A stretch of 13,321 bases of DNA, taken from NCBI GenBank assembly GCA_030151635.1, contig JASLDF010000107.1, positions 1 through 13,321 on the forward strand, in the 5' to 3' direction. The position numbers and the translations under genes were made by a program. This DNA comes from Bacteroides sp. GTDB lineage: Bacteria; Bacteroidota; Bacteroidia; Bacteroidales; Bacteroidaceae. Below, piece after piece: positions 1 through 7,260 of the stretch; the first letter of the stretch is position 1; each line of letters begins with the position of its first letter. The notes beneath the pieces were generated by a model that worked only from the letters and a program-made list of their open reading frames with translations, ran no database searches and was not told where the DNA came from.

Positions 1-31
1 GGGGTCCCAGGTTCGAATCCTGGTACCCCGA
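1..31 (+). tRNA. 3' part of a tRNA, probably tRNA-Pro (cut by window edge)
   Basis: The T arm is complete: stem CCAGG/CCTGG around the loop TTCGAAT. It is followed by the 3' acceptor strand TACCCCG and discriminator A at position 31. No CCA is encoded, so it must be added after transcription, as is common in Bacteroidota. The acceptor strand implies a 5' end of CGGGGTA, that is a C1-G72 pair with A73, which is typical of bacterial tRNA-Pro. The GGGGTC variable-region sequence also resembles tRNA-Pro. The anticodon lies outside the window, so the amino acid is an inference. Confidence 0.85.
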
Positions 32-32
32 C

Positions 33-70
33 AAAAAAGTCCATTAAGATTTATCTTGATGGACTTTTTT
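33..70 (+). terminator. Intrinsic terminator after the tRNA
   Basis: A-rich/T-rich inverted repeat: the arm AAAAAAGTCCAT at 33-44 pairs with ATGGACTTTTTT at 59-70. The pairing continues inward through TAAGAT/ATCTTG with one G-T wobble. The stem ends in a run of six T and begins two bases after the tRNA, so it very likely ends the tRNA transcript. Confidence 0.85.
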
Positions 71-159
71 GATGTTACTGAATTTAATGATGACTTACTT
101 GAAAGTATGTGTTAATATTACGCACGCAAAATATTCAGCCACAATCAATTTTGACTGAG

Positions 160-187
160 TTGTTATCAAAATTTTGTAGCTAATTTG
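160..187 (+). promoter_or_regulatory. Possible Bacteroidota promoter for the DUF4369 lipoprotein
   Basis: TTG at 160-162 is followed after 18 bases by TAATTTG at 181-187. That is one base short of the Bacteroidota -7 consensus TAnnTTTG, with an acceptable distance to a -33 TTG. It would start transcription about 30 bases before the ATG at 223. In AT-rich DNA such a match can arise by chance, so this is tentative. Confidence 0.3.
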
Positions 188-222
188 AACGATAACTTAC
201 AATTGATAATATATTTTAGAAC

Positions 223-858
223 ATGAAAAAATACCTTTTTTTATTATTGAGCATGTCCCTATTGGTGGCATGTAGTGAAAGTGAAAATCACTACAAAGTG
301 ACCATTCACACGAATGAATATACTAGTTTGAATAATAAAGTTTATTTGAAAAATTACTCGACATCAGAAATAATTGATAGTGTTGATGTGAAGCAAAAGA
401 ATATCTTTTTAAAGGGAGATACTGATAAGCCTCAATTGGTTTATGTTTCAGATAGTACAAAACGCTCTATGTTTATTTTTGTTTTAGAACCCGGAGAAAT
501 TAAAGTTGAGGCTTTGGATAAAGAAGGATTTACCACAAGTGGTACGCCATTGAATAGTGCATTGAATGAACTTTTTTCAGTAGTTATAGCTCATTACAAC
601 ATTATAGATATTATAGGTGCTTTTAATGCAGCACACGATATATTTAACGAGAATAATAATAATGTGGTCGGAATTATGGCCTTGTCGCTTATGACAAATA
701 TATTGAATGGTGCTGATGATAGTGAGCGAAGTTCTTTAGTAGAGAGTCTTGAAGCTAGCCTGCTTCAGGTTGGTGATGAGATTAAAAATGATAAAATGAT
801 TTCGACTACGATTCCAAACATATTGAATAATCTCAAAAATCCGAGTATCGAAAAATAA
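223..858 (+). CDS. DUF4369-like lipoprotein without a thioredoxin domain
   Basis: A 211-residue exported lipoprotein. Residues 1-17 are a signal peptide ending in the lipobox LVAC (Cys17), so the mature protein should be lipid-anchored in the envelope. Residues 24-112 follow the pattern of DUF4369, the beta-rich domain usually found in front of TlpA/AhpC-TSA thioredoxin domains in Bacteroidota: VYL, IDSV, LKGD, LEPGEI (88-93) and SGTPLN (106-111). Here no CxxC thioredoxin domain follows. The remaining 100 or so residues are predicted helical, Asn-rich in the middle (NENNNN) and unrecognised. The reading frame looks intact, with a terminator right after the stop. The role is unknown; DUF4369 without its redox domain may be a binding or scaffold module. 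The domain call rests on motif pattern only. Confidence 0.75.
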   Translation: MKKYLFLLLSMSLLVACSESENHYKVTIHTNEYTSLNNKVYLKNYSTSEIIDSVDVKQKNIFLKGDTDKPQLVYVSDSTKRSMFIFVLEPGEIKVEALDKEGFTTSGTPLNSALNELFSVVIAHYNIIDIIGAFNAAHDIFNENNNNVVGIMALSLMTNILNGADDSERSSLVESLEASLLQVGDEIKNDKMISTTIPNILNNLKNPSIEK

Positions 859-874
859 ACACATTACCATATGT

Positions 875-912
875 AAAAAGGCACTTCTAATTATAATGGA
901 AGTGCCTTTTTT
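875..912. terminator. Bidirectional terminator between convergent genes
   Basis: AAAAAGGCACTTC (875-887) pairs with GAAGTGCCTTTTT (899-911) around an 11-base AT-rich loop. It has a T run on the plus strand and five A, hence a T run on the minus strand. It sits 17 bases after the plus-strand lipoprotein stop and 24 bases beyond the minus-strand DUF3298-like stop, so it can serve both. Confidence 0.85.
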
Positions 913-935
913 ATAATCGAATACGTGTTTGTCTG

Positions 936-1724
936 TTATTTTACAAGTCTTTTTATCCAATCCGTTTGGAACATCTCTTTAACCTTCTCATATGGAATAC
1001 TACAACTAACTTGGCCCAACGAGGATATCTTCGCATCGTTTTGATTAAGCATGAAAACAAGACCCGATGGTGCTAGTCTAAAATTATTAATTGGAAGTAT
1101 TTCATTAAATAGGGTATTGGCTACTTTTAATCCTAGTTCTTCATAAATTAATGGTGAAATTTCTTTATCTGAATGGGGGAGAAATAAGATCTCTGTACTG
1201 ATTTCTTGTCCTGAAGCTTGGTCAAAGCAAATATATCGTGTATCGATGGTTACTTGTTTTCTATATTTCAATATAATGTCATATTTAAAACTGATGGTTT
1301 CACAGTGGTTATTAATTAACTTTAGAACATGCTCTTCATGATAGGGGGTACCTTCTATATAGGAATCATTTGAATTTAATGTCCTTAGAATTTGTTCACT
1401 TCTAGAAGAAAACCATTTATTTACCCATTCCTTATTACTTAAATCATTGTAAGCTTGGATACCCATTGCATGAAATAACTTGTGGTTTATGAGTGTTGCT
1501 ATTTTTGAGTTACATTCAGACTGAATAAACTCAAAAGTACCCACTAGAGTAACGTCATTGCTCGAATCTGGATTAAGATTCATTCTGTCATTCGAGGTAT
1601 TATCAGCAGTAATAACCAAGGTGTGAAAACCTTTTACATCTACTTGTGCGGTACATACTTCAAACATTATTATTAATAATGAAAAGGTTAATAGCCACTT
1701 CAACGTGTTGTGGATGGTTGCCAT
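936..1724 (-). CDS. Exported DUF3298 (RsiV-like) family protein, divergent
   Basis: 262 residues with an N-terminal signal peptide (hydrophobic stretch about residues 9-24) and a likely signal peptidase I site CTA|Q before Gln27. The C-terminal half resembles DUF3298, the domain of the B. subtilis anti-sigma factor RsiV and of many Bacteroidota envelope proteins: FDQASGQEIS, then EILFLPHSDK, then a LAPSGLVFML segment followed by GQVSCSIPYEKV near the end. The match is weaker than in the upstream neighbour, whose stop lies 24 bases before this start; the two are probably co-transcribed and paralogous. No transmembrane helix follows the signal peptide, so unlike RsiV it is predicted to be wholly periplasmic. 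No catalytic residue is recognised and the function is unknown. Confidence 0.7.
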   Translation of the reverse strand: MATIHNTLKWLLTFSLLIIMFEVCTAQVDVKGFHTLVITADNTSNDRMNLNPDSSNDVTLVGTFEFIQSECNSKIATLINHKLFHAMGIQAYNDLSNKEWVNKWFSSRSEQILRTLNSNDSYIEGTPYHEEHVLKLINNHCETISFKYDIILKYRKQVTIDTRYICFDQASGQEISTEILFLPHSDKEISPLIYEELGLKVANTLFNEILPINNFRLAPSGLVFMLNQNDAKISSLGQVSCSIPYEKVKEMFQTDWIKRLVK

Positions 1725-1748
1725 GAATAATGGAGTCTTATTATTAAA

Positions 1749-2546
1749 TTATTTAATGTTATCGTAAATGAACCTACCAATTTCTGTATTTCTATTGATG
1801 TATTGTTTAATACTCGAATAATCTATGGTTGTTGTAGGTGCCCCTAGAGCACCAGGTCCTATATCGTAAGGATCGTATTGAAATTCTATTCCATCTTTCA
1901 ATAGTAAGAACTTGGGGGATAGTTTCACATCTGGTTGTGCTCCGTTATGAAGAATTCCCTCAAAGATGAAATTGCTGATTACGCTTTTCAAGACCTCTTT
2001 ATGGACTTGTGGAGAGAATACTTGTTCTAGGGTAATTAGATTTCCCGTTTTAGGGTTAAAGTTGTAGCGAGTGGCATACATAATTATCGTTGCTCCACCC
2101 ATATATCTAAGAGATAGATTTTTGTATAATACGATTCCCTTAAGCCCACTTTCTAGACTTGAAGTGCTTTTAAGTGAGTATTGATAAAAGTAAGAAGGGG
2201 TAAGATCTTCAGGGGCTGTATCATCAATAATGGATTGATAATCTTTAATTTCATCACCAATAATCTTATTGATTATTTGAAAAGTTAACATGTTTGACGA
2301 AGATTGAATTCCACTTTCTATTTTCCAGATTTGGTTATTTATTTTATTCTTAACAACTACATTAGGAAATGAGGTTAGGTACTCAAAACGGTACTGTAGT
2401 GTATTATGTATCTCGGGGTTGTTTTTTAATGGTTTATAAACGGTATCACAATAAATTACCTCGGTCTTAAATCTGATTTGAGCTGTAATTATTGTTGAGA
2501 TACACCCCATCAGTAGTATTGCACATAATAATCTTAAGGTTTTCAT
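1749..2546 (-). CDS. Exported DUF3298 (RsiV-like) family protein
   Basis: 265 residues from the ATG at 2546. An ATG at 2600 would add 18 residues (MCIFSGIK...) before an otherwise standard signal peptide, so the internal start is preferred. The signal peptide is MKTLRLLCAI... with a predicted cut at ITA|Q, the same TAQ site as in its downstream neighbour. The C-terminal half fits DUF3298 well: FNPKTGNLITLEQVF, a helical segment, then DGIEFQYDPYDIGPGALG and the closing IDYSSIKQYI. In this family the domain often follows a DUF4163 region, which may correspond to the first half. Apart from the signal peptide no membrane segment is seen, so it should be periplasmic. It leads a two-gene unit with the 936-1724 gene. 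The ligand or partner is not known. Confidence 0.78.
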   Translation of the reverse strand: MKTLRLLCAILLMGCISTIITAQIRFKTEVIYCDTVYKPLKNNPEIHNTLQYRFEYLTSFPNVVVKNKINNQIWKIESGIQSSSNMLTFQIINKIIGDEIKDYQSIIDDTAPEDLTPSYFYQYSLKSTSSLESGLKGIVLYKNLSLRYMGGATIIMYATRYNFNPKTGNLITLEQVFSPQVHKEVLKSVISNFIFEGILHNGAQPDVKLSPKFLLLKDGIEFQYDPYDIGPGALGAPTTTIDYSSIKQYINRNTEIGRFIYDNIK

Positions 2547-2680
2547 GAAAATTTGATTTAGAGGCCTGTATAAATGTTTGATACCACTAAAGATACACAT
2601 TCATTGTTGTAAATTTAAAGAAATCATTATAAAAACAGATTTAAAAAGGACATGGAGTAAAAGTGTTGAAAGGTATATGA

Positions 2681-2719
2681 AAAACCTCCATATGCAATTG
2701 CTTTGCATATGGAGGTTTT
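2681..2719 (-). terminator. Strong terminator of the 193-residue lipoprotein gene
   Basis: Perfect 17-bp inverted repeat: the arm AAAACCTCCATATGCAA at 2681-2697 and its exact complement at 2703-2719, with a 5-base loop. On the minus strand the hairpin is followed by five T. It begins 5 bases after the stop codon at 2724, and should separate that gene from the DUF3298 pair downstream. Confidence 0.88.
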
Positions 2720-2723
2720 AATC

Positions 2724-3305
2724 TTATTGTTCTATGACAATATAGTCATTAATGGCTTTCTGAATTTCTTCAAACTGAAACTTTTCTGCTACTTGAATTA
2801 ATAATATTTTGAGTTTCTTCAGTTCACTTCGATATTCCCTATCCAATGTATTTGTTATTAAATTGGTCTTAGAAGATTGTAAATCAATCTCTTTAATATT
2901 ACATCCCGAGGATTGAAAACGATTGTCCTTATTCATGTTTAGGGAGTGATTGTAATTTTCTATAGTGATTAAAGCAGCATTTAAGCATCTTATAAATTGT
3001 CTTTTAACGCCAAACATCTCTTCTCTAGAGTGCGAGTTTATAAAAGGGGAAATGTCATTTTTTATGTATTCATTTAAATCTTCCAAAGATTCTACCATCA
3101 GCATTTTATCTTTTGTTCCTAGCATTATTCCCTTGAAAGTATTTGTAGCAGTGCTCATTCCGTTAACTAGGGTTATAGTTAGGTCGGTGCTATGCTTAAG
3201 TTCCTCCTGCAGGTGATTGGTGCACGAGGAAAGTAATAGTATGAATCCCAAAAGAAGGCATGACATGTGTAATGTCGCCGTTTTCATTTTCATTTTAATA
3301 ATCAT
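2724..3305 (-). CDS. Small helical lipoprotein, unknown function (paralogue of next gene)
   Basis: Up to 193 residues. The N-terminus is a signal peptide ending in the lipobox LSSC (Cys28 counted from 3305). In-frame ATGs at 3305, 3293 and 3287 (M1, M5, M7) all give a workable signal, so the start is uncertain. The mature part is charged, predicted almost entirely alpha-helical, and has no recognised domain. Its middle region lines up almost without gaps with the lipoprotein encoded at 3456-3965, for example EELKHS with KELREN and REEM with SEEM at the same spacing. This suggests an old tandem duplication. A 150-base gap separates it from the upstream gene, so it may have its own promoter; a strong terminator follows the stop. 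Confidence 0.7.
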   Translation of the reverse strand: MIIKMKMKTATLHMSCLLLGFILLLSSCTNHLQEELKHSTDLTITLVNGMSTATNTFKGIMLGTKDKMLMVESLEDLNEYIKNDISPFINSHSREEMFGVKRQFIRCLNAALITIENYNHSLNMNKDNRFQSSGCNIKEIDLQSSKTNLITNTLDREYRSELKKLKILLIQVAEKFQFEEIQKAINDYIVIEQ

Positions 3306-3428
3306 TGAATAATTCGTTGAGTTATTCTATAATTCGAATTTCAACGTATTTGTTAAGAGTTGTGTGTCGTAAGTAGGTTATTATCAATCCTATTAATATC
3401 TGTAAGTAAAAAATCGTATATCCATTTA

Positions 3429-3453
3429 TCCTTTTATGTGTGAAATAAAAGGA
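3429..3453 (-). terminator. Hairpin just after the TPR/ankyrin operon, possible weak terminator
   Basis: A 9-bp perfect inverted repeat, TCCTTTTAT (3429-3437) and ATAAAAGGA (3445-3453), starts 3 bases beyond the stop of the lipoprotein gene. It is AU-rich and has no T run directly after it on the minus strand; a TTTTTT tract appears about 15 bases further. Either a leaky terminator or a 3'-end stabilising hairpin is possible, so some read-through into the 2724-3305 gene is conceivable. Confidence 0.45.
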
Positions 3454-3455
3454 GT

Positions 3456-3965
3456 TTAGAATTTGACCGAACTTATGTTAAAGCTTTCAGCAAATTCTTT
3501 TTGATGTTTGGATAAAGACTGGGTGTGGATCATGAAAAGATCGACGTTGTTTTCAAGTTCTACAAACTTATTGATGAAGGTTTGTTCCTCTTCTTCAGTG
3601 AAAGCATCTTCGTTTTTAGCATCAATCAATATACCTAGAAAATCTTCAATGATGGTTTTCATAAGATTGCTAGTATTAATTAACTCTTCTTTAAGTGGTT
3701 TCATCTCTTCAGATACTTCAGCATCTTTATAGGTTAATAGGTACTTGTCAATGTTTTCATTCATAAGTTTACTTGATGATTGAATGTCTTCAAAAGCATA
3801 GGTCGGTTCAGTGAAAACAATTTTCACATTTTCTTGAAAGATGTCCATTTGTTGAACCAAAATGTTTGTGTTATTCACATTTTCTCTAAGCTCTTTTTCT
3901 TGATTTTGCTGGCATGCCGTTAATGTAAATAGCATAATTGTCAGCGTTAATAGTGTTTTTTTCAT
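3456..3965 (-). CDS. Small acidic helical lipoprotein, last gene of the TPR/ankyrin operon
   Basis: 169 residues with the classic lipoprotein start MKKTLLTLTIM and lipobox LTAC (Cys18), so it is anchored in the cell envelope. The mature protein is acidic, with stretches such as TEEEEQ, and predicted to be mainly long helices, perhaps a bundle. No known domain is recognised. Its start is only 9 bases after the stop of the ankyrin gene at 3975-4949, so the two are surely co-transcribed. The downstream lipoprotein at 2724-3305 looks like a diverged paralogue. Being the only exported product of an operon of otherwise cytoplasmic-looking proteins is its most notable feature. Confidence 0.72.
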   Translation of the reverse strand: MKKTLLTLTIMLFTLTACQQNQEKELRENVNNTNILVQQMDIFQENVKIVFTEPTYAFEDIQSSSKLMNENIDKYLLTYKDAEVSEEMKPLKEELINTSNLMKTIIEDFLGILIDAKNEDAFTEEEEQTFINKFVELENNVDLFMIHTQSLSKHQKEFAESFNISSVKF

Positions 3966-3974
3966 AATATAAAT

Positions 3975-4949
3975 TTATTGATTGGCTCCCGCCATTATTA
4001 ATTGTTCTACAATTTCTGTATAATTTCCAATAGTAGCATAATGTAATGCAGTATTTGTTTCATTATCAACAGCGTTAACGTCTGCACCTTGTTCGATTAA
4101 GAATGCTGTCATATCATTTCTTCCTAACTTAGAAGCAAGAATTAATGCCGATTCACTTTCTTTATTTTTAGCATTTACATCAGCTCCAGCTTTCAATAAT
4201 AAAGAGACAATGTGTATGTGGGGGAAAGTAGATGCATAATGTAGTGCTGTGTTGCCATTTAATAAAGCCAATTTACAATCAGCACCGTGGGTAAGTAGCA
4301 ACTCTACTATCGCTGTGTTTGAGTTTTCTACTGCTAAGAACAGAGGAGCTACACCTTGATCATTAAGTTGATTTATATTGTTATTAGTGTCTTTTAAAAG
4401 TACTTTAACCACTTCAGATTGATTGTTGTAAACGGCTTGGTGAAGTGGGGTGTTGCCATGATTGTCTACTTGAGATGTTCGTCCTCTTGAAACTTGCTCA
4501 ATGATATCGCGCAGACCATTTGCGGTTGCGTAGTCTAAAGCATTAAAACCATCATTGTCTTTAACTGAAGAGTCTGCCCCTTGCTCAATGAGGTAGATGC
4601 TAGCTTCTGTTTTTTTATTCTGAAGAGCAATTATGAGTGGGGTAATGCCCATATTGTTGCTTGAGTTTACATCTGCCATAGCATCGACCAGTAGTTTTAT
4701 AATTTCTTTATTTCCAATGTGAGCTGCCATGTGGATTGGTGCATTGTTCAAGTTGTTGGCCAGAGATATATCTGCACCACCCTCAATAAGTAATTTAACG
4801 ATATCTTTAGATCCTTTGGAACATGCATGATAAAGTGGTGTATTTCCTTGATCATCTCTTTTGTCAAGATTGATTCCACCTTTTTTAAGAAAGGCTTGAA
4901 CAATCCCTTTCTGTCCGCTCTGACACGCTTTTAAAAATAAATTATCCAT
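3975..4949 (-). CDS. Ankyrin-repeat protein made of about ten repeats
   Basis: 324 residues that are ankyrin repeat from end to end. About ten units of 31-34 residues are visible, opening near residues 3, 36, 69, 102 and so on. Most carry the G-N-T-P/A-L-H start and the LL..GADVN end (GNTPLYHAC, GNTALHYAS, LLKAGADVNAKN). The fifth unit is shorter and degenerate. There is no signal peptide or membrane helix, so it should be cytoplasmic. The terminal repeats are not strongly polar, so the solenoid may stack with another protein. It lies 13 bases after the larger ankyrin gene and 9 bases before the lipoprotein gene. Ankyrin solenoids bind proteins; the partner is unknown, and the other operon products are the obvious candidates. 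Confidence 0.9.
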   Translation of the reverse strand: MDNLFLKACQSGQKGIVQAFLKKGGINLDKRDDQGNTPLYHACSKGSKDIVKLLIEGGADISLANNLNNAPIHMAAHIGNKEIIKLLVDAMADVNSSNNMGITPLIIALQNKKTEASIYLIEQGADSSVKDNDGFNALDYATANGLRDIIEQVSRGRTSQVDNHGNTPLHQAVYNNQSEVVKVLLKDTNNNINQLNDQGVAPLFLAVENSNTAIVELLLTHGADCKLALLNGNTALHYASTFPHIHIVSLLLKAGADVNAKNKESESALILASKLGRNDMTAFLIEQGADVNAVDNETNTALHYATIGNYTEIVEQLIMAGANQ

Positions 4950-4962
4950 ATTGATGATTGTA

Positions 4963-6399
4963 TTACATTTTCATTAGAATTGTTTTTACACAAGCTTCAT
5001 TATTAGCAGCTATGGCAATGTCCATGGCTGTTTTTCCAGAATTGTTTGTAGCTCTTGCAGTACTTTCGTCTGCATCAAGAATAAGCGCTGCCATCTTTTT
5101 CGCATCGGCATCGTTTGATGTTGAGGCCGCATACATTAGTGCGGTATTTCCATATCGATCAGCTGTCGTAACATTGGCATCTTCATCGAGTAATAGCTCA
5201 ATAATGCCTAATTCTAACTCTTTGCCATTGCAACGAGCAAAGGACATTAGTGGAGTTTGTCCCTCTAAGTTAGCTAGGTTTACATCTGCATCAGCATCAA
5301 TTAGTATTTCTGCTATTTTAGTATTAGATCCTTCCATGTTGCGTTGCTGACAAAGTAGGTTTAAGGCTGTGTTTCCTTCGCCATCTATTGTGCTTTTTAA
5401 ATTCGCTCCACCTTTGCAAAGTATTCTATAAATTGTAAATAAAGAGTCTAAATATAGGTTTCGGAGGTTGGCGTATCCTTTCTTTATAAGTAAGCTTAAG
5501 GCAGATTGTTGTGTATCTCCACTTATATAATTAATGTCGGCGTTGTTTTTCACTAGGAAAGCGACAGCCTCTGGATTTGGATTGTAACAGAACCACATTA
5601 GTGGAGTCATAGAGTTGTTTTTTTCGTCTGTGTCGTTTATGTTGGCACCGTTATTAAGAAGTGCTTGTGCAATATCGAACTCTTTTTTTGTTAATGCTTC
5701 AATTAAAGACATTGAGCCGTTTGTTGAAGCCGATTCATCTCCTGTAATGTAGGCTATGATTTCACGGAAATCACCACGACGTGCATAATGCTCCACATCA
5801 TATCCAAAGGCATCTTTATCTTCTGGATCTAAGCCCGATTCAATAAGAGCAATAACAGTTTTAATTACACAAGCGCGTCGCTCCTTAGGTAGTCCTGATT
5901 GTCCGTTAGATTCAAGTATTGCATGAATAAGATTCATGCCATTTTCTTTTGGTGCGTCCATTGTTAGTCCACTTTCAGCTATAGCTTTGATAATAGGATA
6001 TGCCAATCTATCTGCTGCTTTTACATAGGCTATTTGGTCATAACTATTTTTTCGTTTCGCTTTAACTTTTAGACTTACTAGAAGATTAGCAATAGCGTAG
6101 GCTTGATTCTCCGATTTGATAATATCTTTGTAATTAGATAGATATGGTGAGTTTGCCAAGGAATGAAATAGATTGTTGTCTAGTTTATCTACATCGGGAG
6201 TTACACCTTTGGAGAGTAGAAGCTGTACACCTTCCATGTCTAGGTTCTCTACCGCTAGATGTAGAAAACTTCTTTCATCATGATTTCGCTCATTGAAGTT
6301 TTCAATAGTCGAAAATACCTCCATCGGATTAGTATACTGTCCACATCTGGAACATCTATTGTTTACATATAGTGTTTCAAGCTCTTCAAATTTCCCCAT
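4963..6399 (-). CDS. Large ankyrin-repeat protein with an N-terminal CxxC motif
   Basis: 478 residues, no signal peptide. Residues 16-21 read CSRCGQ, half of a zinc-ribbon-like site with no second Cys pair nearby. One clear repeat follows (SFLHLAVENLD...LLLSKGV, about 43-70). Then comes a diverged helical region (about 70-235) with imperfect ankyrin-like units. From about 235 to the end there are roughly seven repeats, several lengthened by insertions: SLIEALTKKEF, MTPLMWFCYN, GNTALNLLC, GQTPLMSFA, GNTALMYAA and GKTAMDIAI. The ATG lies inside the end of the upstream TPR-like gene (14-base overlap), which indicates translational coupling. It is probably a cytoplasmic protein-binding scaffold acting with its neighbours; substrate unknown. 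Confidence 0.88.
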   Translation of the reverse strand: MGKFEELETLYVNNRCSRCGQYTNPMEVFSTIENFNERNHDERSFLHLAVENLDMEGVQLLLSKGVTPDVDKLDNNLFHSLANSPYLSNYKDIIKSENQAYAIANLLVSLKVKAKRKNSYDQIAYVKAADRLAYPIIKAIAESGLTMDAPKENGMNLIHAILESNGQSGLPKERRACVIKTVIALIESGLDPEDKDAFGYDVEHYARRGDFREIIAYITGDESASTNGSMSLIEALTKKEFDIAQALLNNGANINDTDEKNNSMTPLMWFCYNPNPEAVAFLVKNNADINYISGDTQQSALSLLIKKGYANLRNLYLDSLFTIYRILCKGGANLKSTIDGEGNTALNLLCQQRNMEGSNTKIAEILIDADADVNLANLEGQTPLMSFARCNGKELELGIIELLLDEDANVTTADRYGNTALMYAASTSNDADAKKMAALILDADESTARATNNSGKTAMDIAIAANNEACVKTILMKM

Positions 6400-6898
6400 A
6401 ATGTAGTTTTTCTTCAGCTAAGATTATTGCTTGATTGATAGAATTATAGTTGGAATGTCTCATCGGTCTTCCTAACGTTATGACGTCTTGCCAACGCTCT
6501 TGACGAACTAAGCAATCAACTTGGAGTCGGATTATGTTTGCTTTTAGTAGGTCGCTAAAAGAATTTACATAGGTTGTAGTGACAGGTAAATAGTGCGTGT
6601 CAAGTTCTTTTTGCATGTTGAAGATTCTTTGGTGTTGTTCACTCAACAGACTTGATGGATTGAGAGATGGCTTTATTCTTTTTCTTACGTCGTTCAAGGT
6701 TTGAATACACTCGTTAAAGTAACCACCAAAGAATTGGCAGAGTGCAAAGTTATATTGTTGAGCTGTCGATTTATTTACAACCATAGTAAGGTAAGTGTAG
6801 GCTTCGTAATATTGACCTCCACGTATGAGCTCTGCAACTTCTGCATCCAAGAGTTCAAATTTAGCATCTGAGTTATTAGTCCCTCCAAGCAGCATCAT
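6386..6898 (-). CDS. TPR-like helical repeat protein, first gene of the operon
   Basis: 170 residues, cytoplasmic by sequence (no signal peptide or membrane segment). The helices look like degenerate tetratricopeptide units: ELIRGGQYYEAYTYLTMVV, then YNFALCQFFGGYFNECIQTL, and near the C-terminus DCLVRQERWQDVITLGRP. In these, small residues and aromatics sit at TPR positions. It is the promoter-proximal gene: the preceding 225 bases contain no gene, and the next stop upstream belongs to another terminated operon. Its last 14 bases overlap the start of the large ankyrin protein, so the two are likely made in fixed ratio and may form a complex. The TPR assignment is by pattern only. Confidence 0.72.
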   Translation of the reverse strand: MMLLGGTNNSDAKFELLDAEVAELIRGGQYYEAYTYLTMVVNKSTAQQYNFALCQFFGGYFNECIQTLNDVRKRIKPSLNPSSLLSEQHQRIFNMQKELDTHYLPVTTTYVNSFSDLLKANIIRLQVDCLVRQERWQDVITLGRPMRHSNYNSINQAIILAEEKLHYGEI

Positions 6899-7123
6899 GT
6901 TTTTTATGTTAAGTAAAGTCTGGTTAGTTTAAATTTTCCATAAATTTAGGAATAATATAAGTTATTGGCTATGATTTGGAAGAGTATTTTTGATTAAGCT
7001 TTTGAAAGAGTTTCATTATATGGTGTTTATTATGGAAAAATGGCCGATATCAAGAAAAGATTAATCATTTATTTTTAGATAGATGGATATAAGTACTTTT
7101 AAATAAGATTATTATAGGTGATT
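6899..7123. other. Intergenic leader region of the TPR/ankyrin operon
   Basis: Together with the terminator at 7124-7161 and a short untranslated stretch up to 7260, this is a 362-base gene-free gap. It must contain the minus-strand promoter of the TPR/ankyrin operon. The best candidate I see is TAAATTTA on the minus strand around 6941-6948, which differs from TAnnTTTG at the last base and lacks a matching -33 TTG. No RNA gene or credible small ORF was found. Confidence 0.4.
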
Positions 7124-7161
7124 AAAAAAGGAGAGTAGAAACTTTCATTCCTACTCTCCTT
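7124..7161 (-). terminator. Terminator of the redox operon
   Basis: AAGGAGAGTAG (7128-7138) pairs with CTACTCTCCTT (7151-7161), an 11-bp perfect stem with a 12-base loop. On the minus strand it runs into six T (complement of the A run 7124-7129). It lies about 100 bases after the MarR-type gene and closes the operon 8599-7261 ahead of the TPR/ankyrin operon. Confidence 0.85.
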
Positions 7162-7260
7162 AATAAACATAAATCTTTTATTTGCTTAGTATCTTTTTTA
7201 TGGTTGTGAAATAACTTTTCTTTCCACCAATAAAATACAATATACGTAACCTGTCAATTC

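Noticed and set aside
1..222. Possible integration site at the tRNA 3' end
   Set aside because: No integrase gene and no second copy of the tRNA 3' end occur in the window, so an attachment site cannot be supported.
2547..2600. N-terminal extension of the DUF3298 protein to the ATG at 2600
   Set aside because: The 18 added residues precede a complete signal peptide that starts at the ATG at 2546; an extension there would be unusual.
4958..5350. 130-residue ORF on the plus strand
   Set aside because: It lies wholly antisense to the large ankyrin gene, whose repeats leave the opposite strand open. The product is a low-complexity Ala/Ser/Val string with no domain.
3975..6399. Repeated DNA across the two ankyrin genes
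   Set aside because: The repetition is at protein level (ankyrin units) with diverged bases; no tandem DNA repeat or CRISPR-like spacing is present.
7178..7240. Short minus-strand reading frame after the MarR-type gene, ending IKKILSK
   Set aside because: The translation looks protein-like and the terminator follows it. However, it has no ATG, only a TTG start, and about 20 codons. It could be a relic, but cannot be supported as a gene.
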